Shown here: piece after piece, positions 1 to 16,561 of the stretch
How the letters are laid out: every line of letters begins with the position of its first letter
How positions within the stretch are numbered: the first letter of the stretch is position 1
Source: Rubneribacter badeniensis
Lineage (GTDB): Bacteria > Actinomycetota > Coriobacteriia > Coriobacteriales > Eggerthellaceae
NCBI RefSeq assembly: GCF_002899695.1
Contig: NZ_PPEL01000007.1
Location: 1 to 64,000, forward strand
DNA length: 64,000 nt
Direction: 5' to 3'
The notes under the pieces: model-generated
What the model saw: the letters and a program-made list of their open reading frames with translations, nothing else
What the model was told of the DNA's origin: nothing
Databases searched by the model: none
Translations under genes and position numbers: made by a program

Positions 1-114
1 CCCCTGTCACACCCCTGTCACACGCATCCGCTCCTGCCACGCCAAAATGCACGACGTTTCGCCATCTCGGAACATGTGGCGTCATCCCGTTCTTTCGTCG
101 CATGGTCGCGCGAT

Positions 115-253
115 GGCAGGAAATCGCCGGTTTCGGAAACTCCCACCGCCGTTTCGCCCTGTTTCGCGGCGGCTCACGCTCCCTGCGTTTTTTCGACCAG
201 GCGTTTTAGGGGATTCGCGGTCGCGAAGTTTCCGAAATCGGTGATTTCTTGCC
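115..253. repeat. Inverted-repeat element, arms of 27 bp (139 bp)
   Basis: The left arm 115-141 and the right arm 227-253 are reverse complements at 24 of 27 positions. The left arm begins GGCAGGAAATCGCCGG. The enclosed 85 bases are not repeated elsewhere in the window. Its size equals that of the element at 16216-16354, although the arms differ. It may be a non-autonomous mobile element or a structural repeat. I saw no flanking target duplication. Confidence 0.7.
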
Positions 254-311
254 ATTTTGGTCGGCTACGGAGCGCGGCACGCGATCCCGGTGCCCGCGTC
301 GATGCGATTTC

Positions 312-473
312 TGGCGGGTTTTTACGGAAATCCGCGGTCGGAGAAGGGGCTTGGCCGCCTTTCTTCCCCAAGCCACGCATGCGCGATCGATTGACCTGCG
401 AAAACCGAAATCCTCTCGCGCGCAGAGGCTCGAATTCGCGAACGCAGAGGTGGATTTCCGTCAAAACCCGCCA
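312..473. repeat. Inverted-repeat element, GGCGGGTTTT family, copy 1 (162 bp)
   Basis: The left arm 312-333 and the right arm 452-473 are reverse complements at 21 of 22 positions. The arm core is GGCGGGTTTTTACGGAAA. The same arm, with TTTTGACGG, bounds the elements at 38355-38508 and 60010-60170. The interiors of the three copies are largely unalike, so the ends rather than the middle are conserved. The arms are preceded by TTC in all three copies. Confidence 0.8.
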
Positions 474-893
474 CGAAACCCGGATCGACGCGCGCTCGAA
501 GCGATGGGCGACCCGCTCCCGTGCGCCGCCGGGCTGCCTCCCTCGCGCAACCGAGCCGCCTCCGTTCGCTTGCAGGCGGTTCCCCTGCGTCCGATTCCGT
601 GATCGGCTCTGATCGAGGCATCCGATCCCGCCCGAAACCGCGCCCCCCGCGTTTGCGCCTCCTATGCGCTCGCGCACTGCGTGTGCCCGACCCTCGCTTT
701 CGGCTGCGGACGTTCTTCGCGCGCTCGCCATCATTCGCCCGCATCTGCCCTTCCCGGCCCTCCCTCCCTCCGCACCCCGCCAAGCAACGATCCGCTGTCG
801 GACAACGCCTGCGAGAACGCCGCCTCGCCCAACGGTCGTCCCTGCTAAAAGCCCAAATCAACAGCAAATTTCCACAGTTCGTAAAAATTTTTC

Positions 894-922
894 TTGACAT
901 TGCTTGACACGCATCGTATTTT
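894..922 (+). promoter_or_regulatory. rpoB promoter
   Basis: TTGACA at 894-899 is followed after exactly 17 bases by TATTTT at 917-922, a good housekeeping sigma-70-type promoter. Transcription would begin near 929, giving a leader of about 50 bases. A second TTGACA at 904-909 has no good -10 partner. The surrounding sequence is AT-rich, unlike the rest of the window. Confidence 0.7.
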
Positions 923-978
923 GATCAACTGCGAATTTTTCGCATAGGTGCGGGTGCTCATGAAGGAGGAAACGCCTC

Positions 979-8928
<7,950 letters not shown>

Positions 8929-8941
8929 GCCACGCGAACGG

Positions 8942-8973
8942 GAGGGGGTGCGCTGCGGCGCGCCCCCTCTTTT
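8942..8973 (+). terminator. rpoBC terminator
   Basis: A 12-bp stem (8942-8953 with 8958-8969) closes a TGCG loop and is followed by TTTT. It lies 13 bases after the rpoC stop, a classical intrinsic terminator. Confidence 0.85.
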
Positions 8974-9040
8974 CAAAGGCGGGTCGGCGCCCTCGCCCCC
9001 TTCTTTTCCATAAGCGGTTTTTGCGGTCTGCCCTCTGTGC

Positions 9041-9082
9041 CGCGACAGGGGGGCGATAGGGCATGCATCGCCCCCTGTCGCG
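9041..9082. repeat. Long perfect hairpin in rpoC-hisE gap
   Basis: CGCGACAGGGG...GCGAT (9041-9057) pairs with ATCGCCCCCTGTCGCG (9067-9082), leaving one bulged G and a nine-base loop. It has no T tract, so it is not a simple terminator. A hairpin with the same GGGCGATAG core and CCCTGTC arm is at 48266-48299. Confidence 0.6.
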
Positions 9083-9193
9083 ACGAAAGATTCTCGACGG
9101 GAGGGCGGTTGCGCGATACGTGCGTCGACCGCTTCCGCTCAGGGTTCTCTCCCGTAGCTCTTCTTCCCTTCCCGCTATTTGAAAGGTGCTTCC

Positions 9194-9682
9194 ATGACGC
9201 TCAAAACCTATCTTCCGGAAAACGAGGAACCGCCGTCGTCTCAGATCGGGGCGACGTTCGAAGCCCTTGCCGCCACCATCGCCGCCCGACGCGACGCGGG
9301 CGACGAGAGCTACACGCATCGTTTGCTCGTCGGTTCGCCGGACGGCGTGCTGAAGAAGGTTATGGAGGAATCCGGCGAGGTGGCGCTGGCTGCGAAGGAC
9401 GTCGAGTCTTGGGCCACCTCATCGCTTGCCGCCACGCTTGCGGTGGCCGGCGCAGATGAGGGCGATGTCTTGTCTGTGGAGCTGCCGCCCGAGTACGCAA
9501 CCGCCGTCGACCATCTGCGTTACGAGGCGGCCGATGTGGTGTATCATCTTCTCGTCGTGCTCGAACGTTACGGCATCGACCTCGACGAGTTCGCTGCGGA
9601 GTTGAACGCGAGGATGACGGAGGGCGAGCGCCCGCGAGGTGCCGTTCGCTTGCGCGAAGAGCATATCAAGAGAGGAAAGTAG
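9194..9682 (+). CDS. hisE: Phosphoribosyl-ATP pyrophosphatase, enlarged
   Basis: HisE hydrolyses phosphoribosyl-ATP to phosphoribosyl-AMP, the second step of histidine synthesis. The ATG at 9194 follows AAAGGTG; a TTG at 9179 is a weaker choice. The 162-residue protein has the MazG-like metal motif in two parts: KKVMEESGEVALAAKD, then LRYEAADVVYHLLVVLE. Usual HisE proteins have about 90-110 residues and these two motifs lie closer together. Here about 35 extra residues rich in Ala/Val separate them. No other his gene is near; it stands alone between rpoC and glmM. The fold assignment is firm, the exact substrate somewhat less so. Confidence 0.82.
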   Translation: MTLKTYLPENEEPPSSQIGATFEALAATIAARRDAGDESYTHRLLVGSPDGVLKKVMEESGEVALAAKDVESWATSSLAATLAVAGADEGDVLSVELPPEYATAVDHLRYEAADVVYHLLVVLERYGIDLDEFAAELNARMTEGERPRGAVRLREEHIKRGK

Positions 9683-9845
9683 GCGGTTCCGACGGCCTAT
9701 GGCTGTCGGAACCGCTCGACGCTGCGACCTTCAGCAGCGCCCGATCTTCGCGGCGATGCCGATGACGTGCGTACCATAGTGCGCTTCGTCGTCGCCATCC
9801 CCTCGATCTCGGGTGCTGCCGAAGCCCTCGCTGGCTTTTACTGAA
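9683..9845. repeat. Structured repeat unit before glmM
   Basis: The unit opens with an 11-bp perfect hairpin (9683-9693 with 9704-9714) right after hisE. CGACGCTGCG and then about 120 bases follow that align with 35764-35890 before lysS. Shared blocks include GCGCCC-ATCTTCGC, GCGTACC-AGT-CGCTTCG, ATCTCGGG and GCCCTCGCTG. An inner hairpin GCGTAC-CATA-GTGCGC is kept by a G-T pair. The unit ends shortly before the glmM ribosome binding site, so it would lie in the glmM leader. Confidence 0.65.
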
Positions 9846-9872
9846 CCGACTAGATTGGAGAGGGGCATCAAC

Positions 9873-11207
9873 ATGGCACGACTTTTCGGGACCGACGGCG
9901 TGCGCGGCGTAGCCAACACGCAGCTCACATGCGATCTGGCGTTCAAGCTCGGCCAAGCGGCGGTGGCGTTTCAGGGCAAGACCGTCCTCGTCGGCAAGGA
10001 CACGCGCCTGTCGGGCGACATGCTGGAGTCGGCCGTGGCGGCCGGCATCATGTCGATGGGCGGCACGGCGTTGTTGGCGGGCATCATCCCCACGCCGGCC
10101 ATCGCGCTTCTGGTGCGCGAGCTCGCCTGCGACGGCGGCATCGTGATCTCGGCGTCGCACAATCCGCCCGAGTACAACGGCATCAAGCTGTTCGATGCGC
10201 AGGGCTTCAAGCTGCCCGATGCGGTGGAGGACGAGATCGAGGCGTTCGTGGCTGCGGGCGGTGCGGCGGCCGAGGACCTGCCGGCGGGCGACGCTGTGGG
10301 CGTGGCGCTGCCGGTGGAGGAGGCGTGCGAGCTTTACATCGCGCATGCCGTGTCCACGGTGGCCGACGAGGGCATCGACCTCGCGGGCCTCAAGGTGGCG
10401 CTCGACGTGGGCCACGGGGCGTCCTGCATGACGAGCGCCGAGGCGCTGCGCCGTCTGGGCGCCGACGTGACGGTGATCAACGAGGATTTCGACGGCACCG
10501 ACATCAACGTCCAGTGCGGTTCGACCTATCTCGAGCCCGTGCGCGCGCTCGTGGCTGAGATCGGGGCGGACGTGGGCATCGCGCACGACGGCGATGCCGA
10601 CCGCGTGATGATGGTGGACGCGCAAGGCAACGAGGTTGACGGCGACGTGGTGGAGGCCGTGTGCGCCATCGATCTCAAGAAGCGCGGGCTGTTGCCCGGC
10701 AACACGGCGGTGTCGACGGTCATGTGCAACCTGGGCCTCTCGCACGCGCTGCGCGATGCGGGCATCGAGCTTGTCCAGACGAAGGTGGGCGACCGCTACG
10801 TGCTCGAGGCCATGCGCGAAGGCGGCTTCGCCATCGGGGGCGAGCAGAGCGGCCACATGATCTTCCTTAAGCACAACTCAACGGGCGACGGCCTCGTGAC
10901 GGCGCTGCAGTTTCTGGCGGCGTGCCGCCGTGCGGGCGCGTCGGTCGAGGAGGCCGCGCGCGTGATGACGCGTTTCCCCCAGACGCTCATCAACGTGGAG
11001 GTGGCCGACAAGCACGCCGTGGACGGCAACGCCGCCGTGCGGGAGGCCGTGGCCGCCGCCGAGGCGGCTTTGGGGGATTCCGGGCGCGTGCTCTTGCGCC
11101 CTTCGGGAACCGAGCCGGTGGTGCGCGTCATGGTGGAGGCCGCGTGCGCCGAGGACGCCGAGCGCCATGCGCGCGCCATCGCCGAGGTGGTCGAGCGCGA
11201 AGTCTGA
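9873..11207 (+). CDS. glmM: Phosphoglucosamine mutase
   Basis: GlmM converts glucosamine-6-phosphate to glucosamine-1-phosphate, feeding UDP-GlcNAc and peptidoglycan. The ATG at 9873 (MARLFGTDGVRG) has GGAGAGGGG about seven bases upstream. Upstream in-frame codons up to 9813 lack such a site and fall in the repeat unit. The phosphoserine motif ISASHNP places the catalytic serine at residue 95. The metal loop is DGDADR, and the sugar-binding block GEQSGH and the phosphate-binding RPSGTEP are present. At 444 residues it is of normal length. It probably has its own leader and ends at a clear terminator. Confidence 0.96.
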   Translation: MARLFGTDGVRGVANTQLTCDLAFKLGQAAVAFQGKTVLVGKDTRLSGDMLESAVAAGIMSMGGTALLAGIIPTPAIALLVRELACDGGIVISASHNPPEYNGIKLFDAQGFKLPDAVEDEIEAFVAAGGAAAEDLPAGDAVGVALPVEEACELYIAHAVSTVADEGIDLAGLKVALDVGHGASCMTSAEALRRLGADVTVINEDFDGTDINVQCGSTYLEPVRALVAEIGADVGIAHDGDADRVMMVDAQGNEVDGDVVEAVCAIDLKKRGLLPGNTAVSTVMCNLGLSHALRDAGIELVQTKVGDRYVLEAMREGGFAIGGEQSGHMIFLKHNSTGDGLVTALQFLAACRRAGASVEEAARVMTRFPQTLINVEVADKHAVDGNAAVREAVAAAEAALGDSGRVLLRPSGTEPVVRVMVEAACAEDAERHARAIAEVVEREV

Positions 11208-11270
11208 GGACGAGGTCGGGCTTCGCGTCCCGCATGCGAGGCCCGTTCGCGGGGCCGATCTTTCGCGAAA

Positions 11271-11300
11271 GCCCCCTGTCGAAGACGGCAGGGGGCTTTT
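11271..11300 (+). terminator. glmM terminator
   Basis: GCCCCCTG (11271-11278) pairs with CAGGGGGC (11289-11296), extended inside by GTC/GAC, and is followed by TTTT. Confidence 0.85.
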
Positions 11301-11345
11301 AGTTTGCGGACTTCCGCTTGGTTGCAGAATCGGCCGTGCGGCCCT

Positions 11346-11795
11346 TTAGTCGGCGAGTGCGAGCCCGTCTGCCGGCATCGGCGCACTCGAGGCCTCCCTG
11401 CCGCGCAACTGGGCCCGCGTCTCGCGTTGCAGCGCGCGGAAGTTCCAAAACGTCACGGCAAAGCAAATGAGCGCATACACGAACGCGAGCGATTCCTTCG
11501 CCGAGCCGAACGGCGGCACGAGCGCCGCCTTGCTGGCGAAGGAGTAGAGCATGATGAGCAGAAACGGCAGGAGCATCACGTACTCCTTCTTGAAGAACCG
11601 TTCGAGCTGAAATCCCCCGCCGCGCAGCGTGCGCTTGCTGGCCACGAACAGGGCGATGCCCGCGTGCATGGCTGCGAGCGCGACGAAGAACCACGGCTTC
11701 TCAAGGAACTGCATGACGGTGATGCAGCCGAACGTCAGAACGGCTGCGGCCATGAACAGGGCGAGCCCTGCGGCGGGGTAGCGGGTTGGGGTCAT
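11346..11795 (-). CDS. Small four-helix membrane protein, unknown
   Basis: The 149-residue protein has four predicted membrane segments: about residues 9-30, 36-55, 77-93 and 108-125. A basic stretch between the second and third suggests a cytoplasmic loop. The start ATG at 11795 follows AAGGAGG (minus strand), which decides against the upstream in-frame extension to 11876. I do not recognise the family. It stands alone, facing glmM tail to tail, with the glmM terminator between them. Confidence 0.75.
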   Translation of the reverse strand: MTPTRYPAAGLALFMAAAVLTFGCITVMQFLEKPWFFVALAAMHAGIALFVASKRTLRGGGFQLERFFKKEYVMLLPFLLIMLYSFASKAALVPPFGSAKESLAFVYALICFAVTFWNFRALQRETRAQLRGREASSAPMPADGLALAD

Positions 11796-12061
11796 GCGTC
11801 CTCCTTGCTCGCCCGCGCGGCTTCGCGGGCACGGATCTCGTCGCTGCCATGATACGGCAAAAGCGGACGCGCGCAATCGGTTCGCTCGAATAGCCGCGAA
11901 AACCCCTAGAGCGCCCTGGGCGGTCTAGGCGGCTTCTCCCTTCGCCTCTTCTGCGGCGGCAGGCTCGCCTTCGTTGCGCGAGTTCGATCCGCTTGGCGGC
12001 GGAGGGGCCGCCCTCGCCCGCGCTTACGTGACGAGCTCGGCCCCTTTCAGCCCTTCGCGCC
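11796..12061. other. Gap between the membrane protein and ppk1
   Basis: The only structure seen is an imperfect palindrome at 11905-11929 (CCTAGA and TCTAGG ends with GC-rich inner arms). It could help end ppk1 transcription. No gene is evident. Confidence 0.4.
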
Positions 12062-14836
12062 TCAGCGCACGAATTTGCTCAGGATGCGCACAAGCAGGCT
12101 CGGTTTGCGCGCATCGGGCTCCGAGGCGGCGGTCACGCGGCTCAACTGCGCTTCCACCGCATGTGGTGCGTTGCTCTCAGCGACGGGAACCTCGATGATG
12201 TCGGCTTCGAGCGCCACTTTCTCGTCTCCGTTGCTCCCTGTCTGGCCTTCGGCGGTCTTGGCCGCTTGGGCCGCTTGCTCGGCGGCGCGCGCGGCGGCTT
12301 GCACGGCCAGCTCGGCGGCAGTGTTCGCCGCGGCGGCGATCACTTCGGCCTCGTGCGCGCTCGCGCGTGCATCGGACAGGCGCACGTCCTTCCCGTTGGC
12401 TTCGCGCTCGGTCATCTCGTTCGTCGCCATAAGCTGCTCGGCCCGCCGCCGCGCCACGTCGCGAGAGGCCTCCCGCTCGGCCGCTTCGAGTCTGCGCTGC
12501 TGCGCGCGCTTGATGAGGAAGTCCTGCGAGTCGAACAGCTCCGTCTCGCCTTCGTTGCCGCGCCTCGCGAACGCTCCGAGGGGCGTGTAGCTTCTGTCGG
12601 ATAGAAGCTCGCGCAGCTTCGCCGTATCGCTCATGCACACGTCCAGGTAGCCGAGGATCTGCTCGCGCAGGTCGGCGTCGAGGATGGGCCAGGCGATCTC
12701 GATGCGCTTGTCCATGTTGCGCGTCATGAGGTCGGCGCTCGACAGGTACGCTTTCATGTCCTCGCGCGGGCCGAAACCGTAGATGCGGCTGTGCTCCAGA
12801 AGCCGCCCGACGATGGACACCACGCGCACGTTGTCGGTGAACCCCTCGATTCCCGGCACGATGCACGAGATGCCGCGCACGAACATGGTCACGGGCACGC
12901 CGGCCTGCGACGCCTCGACGATCTTCTCGATCACGTCCTTGTCGGTGACGGAGTTCGTCTTGAAAAAGAGGCCGCACGGCCGCCCCGCGCGCGCCCGCTC
13001 GATCTGCGCGTCGATGTTCGCCAGGATCATCGGCTTGATCTGCAGGGGAGCAACCCAGAGGATGCCGTAGTTATCGGAGGTGTTCTCAAGCCCCATGTTG
13101 CGGAAGAACTCGGTGGCGTCGCGGCCGATCGTCTCATCGGCGGTGATGAACGACAGGTCGGTGTAGAGCTTTGCCGTCTTCTCGTTGTAGTTGCCGGTGC
13201 CCAGCTGTGTGATGTGCTGCAGCCCGGAGTCGGTCTGGCGCGTGATGCAGCAGATTTTCGAGTGCACCTTGAAGTCGCGAAAGCCGTAGATCACCTTGCA
13301 GCCGGCCTGCTCGAAGCGCTGCGACCACTCGATGTTGTTGCTCTCGTCGAAGCGGGCGCGCAACTCGAACAGCGCCGTGACCTCCTTGCCGTTCTCGGCT
13401 GCGGCGATGAGCGCTTCGGCGAGATGCGACTGGCTGGCCAGGCGGTACAGCGTGATCTTGATGGAGATGACGGTCGGGTCGTTCGCTGCCTCGCGCAGAA
13501 GCTGCACGAAGGCGTCCATGCTCTCGTAGGGGTAGGACAGAAGCACCTCGCGCTCGGCCACTTGGTCGATGATGCGCCGGTTGCGGTCGAGGCATGCGGG
13601 CCACTGGGGCGAAAACGGCGGGTTCGTGAGCGCGGCGCGCAGCTTTTCGGGCAGACGCGCGCCGAGGCCCCACGTGTAGCTCATATCGAGCGGCACCGGG
13701 GTGGCGTACACCTGGTGCGCCTTCAGGCCGAGGCGCTTGAGCAGAAGCTTCTCGAGCGTGCTCGAGAGCGGCCGCTCGCATTCCAGGCGCACCGGGGCCA
13801 AGCGCGAGCGTTTCTTGAGGATGCGCTTCATGTGCTCGCGATAGTCCTCGTCCGCCTCGTCCGACCCTTCGGTGGCGTCGAGGTCGGCGTTGCGCGTGAC
13901 GCAGACGACGTTCGTGTGCTTCACGGCGTACATGCTGAATATCTCGGCGGCCACCATCTCGATGGCGTGCTCGAGCAGGATGAACTGCATGCCCTCGCCC
14001 GGCAGCTCGATCACGCGCTCGCATTGGCGCGGCATAGGCACGAGGCCGAGCGTCACGCCCTCGGCGCCGAGGTTCTTCGCCTTGTCGGCTTTCTCGGCCC
14101 TTTCGCTTTTGTCGGCGCCCTTGGCCTTTGCGGCCTTCTTCTTGGCGGCGTCGCGGTCCTCGTCGAGGCGCACCACCACGTACAGCGCGCCGTTCTCCAG
14201 ATGAGGGAACGGATGGCGCGCGTTGATGATCTGCGGCGAGAGGAACGGCATGACGTTTTGGTGCACGTGACGGGTCAGAAACGAGCGTTGCTCGTCGTTT
14301 AAGTCCTTGGGGCGCAGGTGGCTCACGCCGTGCTCGCGGAGCAGGCGGCGCACCTCTTCGAACGTGCGCTCCTGGATGGGGTAGAGTTCGTGGCAGCGCT
14401 CGTAGATAGCGGCAAGCTGCTCGGCCGGCGTGAGGCCCGACTTCGAGTCGACGATGTGCTTCTTCACGAGCGCGAGGTCGGTCAGGCTGCCCACGCGCAC
14501 CATGAAGAACTCCTGCAAGTTGCTCCAGAAGATGGAGATGAAGTTGAGGCGCTCGAGCAGCGGCACCGTCTCGTCGGCGCCTTGGTCGAGCACGCGCTCG
14601 TTGAACGCGAGCCAGGAAAGCTCGCGGTTCTGCAGGTAAGGGGGCGCGATCGGAGCAGCCCCCTCGGCATCTGCGCCGCTCTGCACGTTCGGCAGGGGCT
14701 TGCGAGTCCGATCGGCGTCTGCGTTGCGGGCATCGCCGTTTCCCGCGTCCGCTTGCGCGGCATCGGGCACCGCCTTCGGCTGCAGGGCCTGCTCCTTCTC
14801 GACGAGGTCGATCGACGGCTTGTTCGGCGTTTTCAT
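12062..14836 (-). CDS. ppk1: Polyphosphate kinase 1
   Basis: PPK1 makes polyphosphate from ATP by way of a phosphohistidine. The start at 14836 (MKTPNKPSID) follows GGAAGGGG on the minus strand; the longer frame to 15067 runs into ppx. Family blocks are YLQNRELSWLAFNERVL at the N-domain, FKVHSKICC with the likely catalytic histidine, and GTGNYNEKTAKLYTDLSF. The 924 residues exceed the usual 690-720. The excess is a low-complexity N-terminus of about 75 residues, a lysine/alanine-rich insertion (KKKAAKAKGADKSERAEK), and an alanine-rich, coil-forming C-terminal tail of about 130 residues ending ILSKFVR. It lies 35 bases after ppx, in one operon. Confidence 0.95.
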   Translation of the reverse strand: MKTPNKPSIDLVEKEQALQPKAVPDAAQADAGNGDARNADADRTRKPLPNVQSGADAEGAAPIAPPYLQNRELSWLAFNERVLDQGADETVPLLERLNFISIFWSNLQEFFMVRVGSLTDLALVKKHIVDSKSGLTPAEQLAAIYERCHELYPIQERTFEEVRRLLREHGVSHLRPKDLNDEQRSFLTRHVHQNVMPFLSPQIINARHPFPHLENGALYVVVRLDEDRDAAKKKAAKAKGADKSERAEKADKAKNLGAEGVTLGLVPMPRQCERVIELPGEGMQFILLEHAIEMVAAEIFSMYAVKHTNVVCVTRNADLDATEGSDEADEDYREHMKRILKKRSRLAPVRLECERPLSSTLEKLLLKRLGLKAHQVYATPVPLDMSYTWGLGARLPEKLRAALTNPPFSPQWPACLDRNRRIIDQVAEREVLLSYPYESMDAFVQLLREAANDPTVISIKITLYRLASQSHLAEALIAAAENGKEVTALFELRARFDESNNIEWSQRFEQAGCKVIYGFRDFKVHSKICCITRQTDSGLQHITQLGTGNYNEKTAKLYTDLSFITADETIGRDATEFFRNMGLENTSDNYGILWVAPLQIKPMILANIDAQIERARAGRPCGLFFKTNSVTDKDVIEKIVEASQAGVPVTMFVRGISCIVPGIEGFTDNVRVVSIVGRLLEHSRIYGFGPREDMKAYLSSADLMTRNMDKRIEIAWPILDADLREQILGYLDVCMSDTAKLRELLSDRSYTPLGAFARRGNEGETELFDSQDFLIKRAQQRRLEAAEREASRDVARRRAEQLMATNEMTEREANGKDVRLSDARASAHEAEVIAAAANTAAELAVQAAARAAEQAAQAAKTAEGQTGSNGDEKVALEADIIEVPVAESNAPHAVEAQLSRVTAASEPDARKPSLLVRILSKFVR

Positions 14837-14871
14837 AGACGTCCCCTTCCTGTACGTTGCCGACCGCGCGC

Positions 14872-15807
14872 TCAACGCGCCGACGGCGACAGCATGCGCT
14901 CGATGAGGTAGCCCTCGCGCACACCGTACTTGCAAACCTCTAGGCGCTCGGCCCCAAGGGCCTCGAACAGCGCGAGGAGGATGACGCATCCCGGCACGAG
15001 CGTGTGGATGCGCTCGGCGGAGGCTTTGAGCGCCGTGTGCGCGAACGCGTCGGGGTCGACGCGGCACCAGTGCAGTATGGCACGAACGTCGTCGGGCGTC
15101 ATGGTTTTTGGGCGAGCGCCCCCGCCTGCGGTCTGCGCGAGCATCTTGGCGGCGGCGCGGACGCTACCTCCGATGCCGAAGAGCGTTTCGGCGCGGTACG
15201 CCTCGGCCTGCGGCAGCTCGGCCAGACGCCCGAGCAGTTCGGCTGCGATGGCGTCCATCTCGGGCCCGGTGGGCAGGATGGACCTCACGTGCGCGGCGAA
15301 CGACGAGAGCGACCCTTGGCCGATGCTCGCGTCGTCGAAGTCGCGCCCGTCCTCGATGCGTGTGAGCTCGGTGGACCCGCCGCCGATGTCCACGAGCGTG
15401 CCGCGCTTCGCCGAGCGGTCGCACGTGGCGCCGACGAAGCCGAGGTGCGCCTCGTCACGGGCTGACAGCAAGTTGATGGGCAGCCCGCTCGCGTCCTCGA
15501 TGGCGGCAACGGCCTCGGCGCAGTTCGCCGCGTTGCGCAGCACAGCGGTGGCGAACACCTCGAGGCGCTTGCAGCGGTAGAAGCGCGCCCGCTTCGCGTG
15601 GCCCTTGAGCACGCTCGCGGCCTTCTCTATGCCGGTCTGCGTGAACGCGCCGTCCTCCACGTAGGCCGCGAGCCCCGCCATCACCTTGTCGTTGGCGAGG
15701 CTTTTGAAGTCGCGGTTCGTGTAGGCGGCCAGACGGTCGTCTTTCACCTCGTACACGACGAGGCGGATGGAGTTCGATCCGAGGTCGACAACTCCGTAGT
15801 TGGGCAT
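14872..15807 (-). CDS. ppx: Exopolyphosphatase / Ppx-GppA phosphatase
   Basis: A Ppx/GppA-family phosphatase of 311 residues, the short form with only the two-domain actin-like ATPase core. It removes terminal phosphate from polyphosphate or from pppGpp. The start ATG at 15807 follows AAGGAAG. The phosphate-binding loops are VDLGSNSIRLVVYE and VDIGGGSTELT, and FGIGGSVRA follows. It is the first gene of a ppx-ppk1 pair, so synthesis and breakdown are co-expressed. The sequence cannot decide between polyphosphate and pppGpp as main substrate; the neighbour favours polyphosphate. Confidence 0.92.
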   Translation of the reverse strand: MPNYGVVDLGSNSIRLVVYEVKDDRLAAYTNRDFKSLANDKVMAGLAAYVEDGAFTQTGIEKAASVLKGHAKRARFYRCKRLEVFATAVLRNAANCAEAVAAIEDASGLPINLLSARDEAHLGFVGATCDRSAKRGTLVDIGGGSTELTRIEDGRDFDDASIGQGSLSSFAAHVRSILPTGPEMDAIAAELLGRLAELPQAEAYRAETLFGIGGSVRAAAKMLAQTAGGGARPKTMTPDDVRAILHWCRVDPDAFAHTALKASAERIHTLVPGCVILLALFEALGAERLEVCKYGVREGYLIERMLSPSAR

Positions 15808-16215
15808 GGCGCTTCCTTGTCTCTCGCGCTTCGCGTTTTGCGGCTGCGCGCCGTCCTTTCGGACGCTGCGCGGCTCGGTCAACGATTCCATTCTAAAGAA
15901 CCTGCGCCCGTTGCGCAAAGCGAGCTGCTGGATTGCCGCCAAGATTTTACCGAAGCTTGATGGGGGCGTCGGCGGCCATGCGCCGATGGGGGCGCGGCCG
16001 CGAGGGGCTGCGTGGAGACAGTCCGGTCTTCGCCGCAGCCGCCCTTCCGCGCTCGCGTTTGCGTTTTCTTCCGTCGAACTCCCGCGGACACGCGTCTGAT
16101 CGTCTCTACTGGCGTTCTTCGCTCCCCTCCGTCAGGTCGGGCCGTGGGTCTTCCGGGTGAGAGGGGCGATGCAGGCGCGTTGCCCTCCGGCGTGCAGCGG
16201 GCGGCGGTCTTTTTT
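15808..16215. other. Divergent gap between ppx and the PPK2-type gene, left part
   Basis: About 400 GC-rich bases with no gene that I can support. The promoter of ppx should lie within it on the minus strand, but no clear hexamers stood out. Confidence 0.4.
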
Positions 16216-16354
16216 GGCCGCGGATCGGCGTTCTGGCACGGATTTCGGCGCTTTTCATGAGAAAAGGGGGAGAGGGGAGGGTGAATCCCCAGGTGGCGAA
16301 CTGGAGATCGCGCCCGGGTGGGTGCGTTTCGTGCCAGAACGCCGATCCGCGGCC
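16216..16354. repeat. Inverted-repeat element, perfect 25-bp arms (139 bp)
   Basis: Left arm 16216-16240 (GGCCGCGGATCGGCGTTCTG and five more) is a perfect reverse complement of 16330-16354. The 89 enclosed bases include a purine-rich run. The arms do not match the GGCGGGTTTT family, but the overall length equals the element at 115-253. It lies between ppx and the PPK2-type gene. Confidence 0.8.
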
Positions 16355-16524
16355 ATTTCGCGACGAGCAATCCGCACGGGATGGATGCGCGCGGCGGGGT
16401 CGGGCGTTTGCGCCTCCGCGTTCTTGAGTTGCGCTCGCGCATCCGCTCTCACGTTGCGCTTGCAATTCCCCGCGCTTCCGCATTCCTGGCTCTTTCCCTG
16501 CGAGACGGGGTCGGCCCGCCCCTG

Positions 16525-16533
16525 TGGTATGAT
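16525..16533 (+). promoter_or_regulatory. Extended -10 promoter of the PPK2-type gene
   Basis: TGGTATGAT is an extended -10 (TGN plus TATGAT) without a recognisable -35. It is 28 bases before the start codon. Confidence 0.5.
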
Positions 16534-16561
16534 GGCCGGGCTACCGGAGAAAGGACGAGCC

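Larger units (their letters stand above)
1..893. other. Long non-coding region upstream of rpoB
   Basis: About 890 bases before the rpoB promoter hold no convincing gene. Several open frames cross the region, but none has a ribosome binding site or protein-like composition. The first 23 bases hold two copies of CCCCTGTCACA. Two inverted-repeat elements (115-253 and 312-473) fill much of the left half. From about 480 to 860 I see only GC-rich sequence without clear structure. No rplJ/rplL genes precede rpoB here, so rpoB is probably transcribed from its own promoter. Confidence 0.6.
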
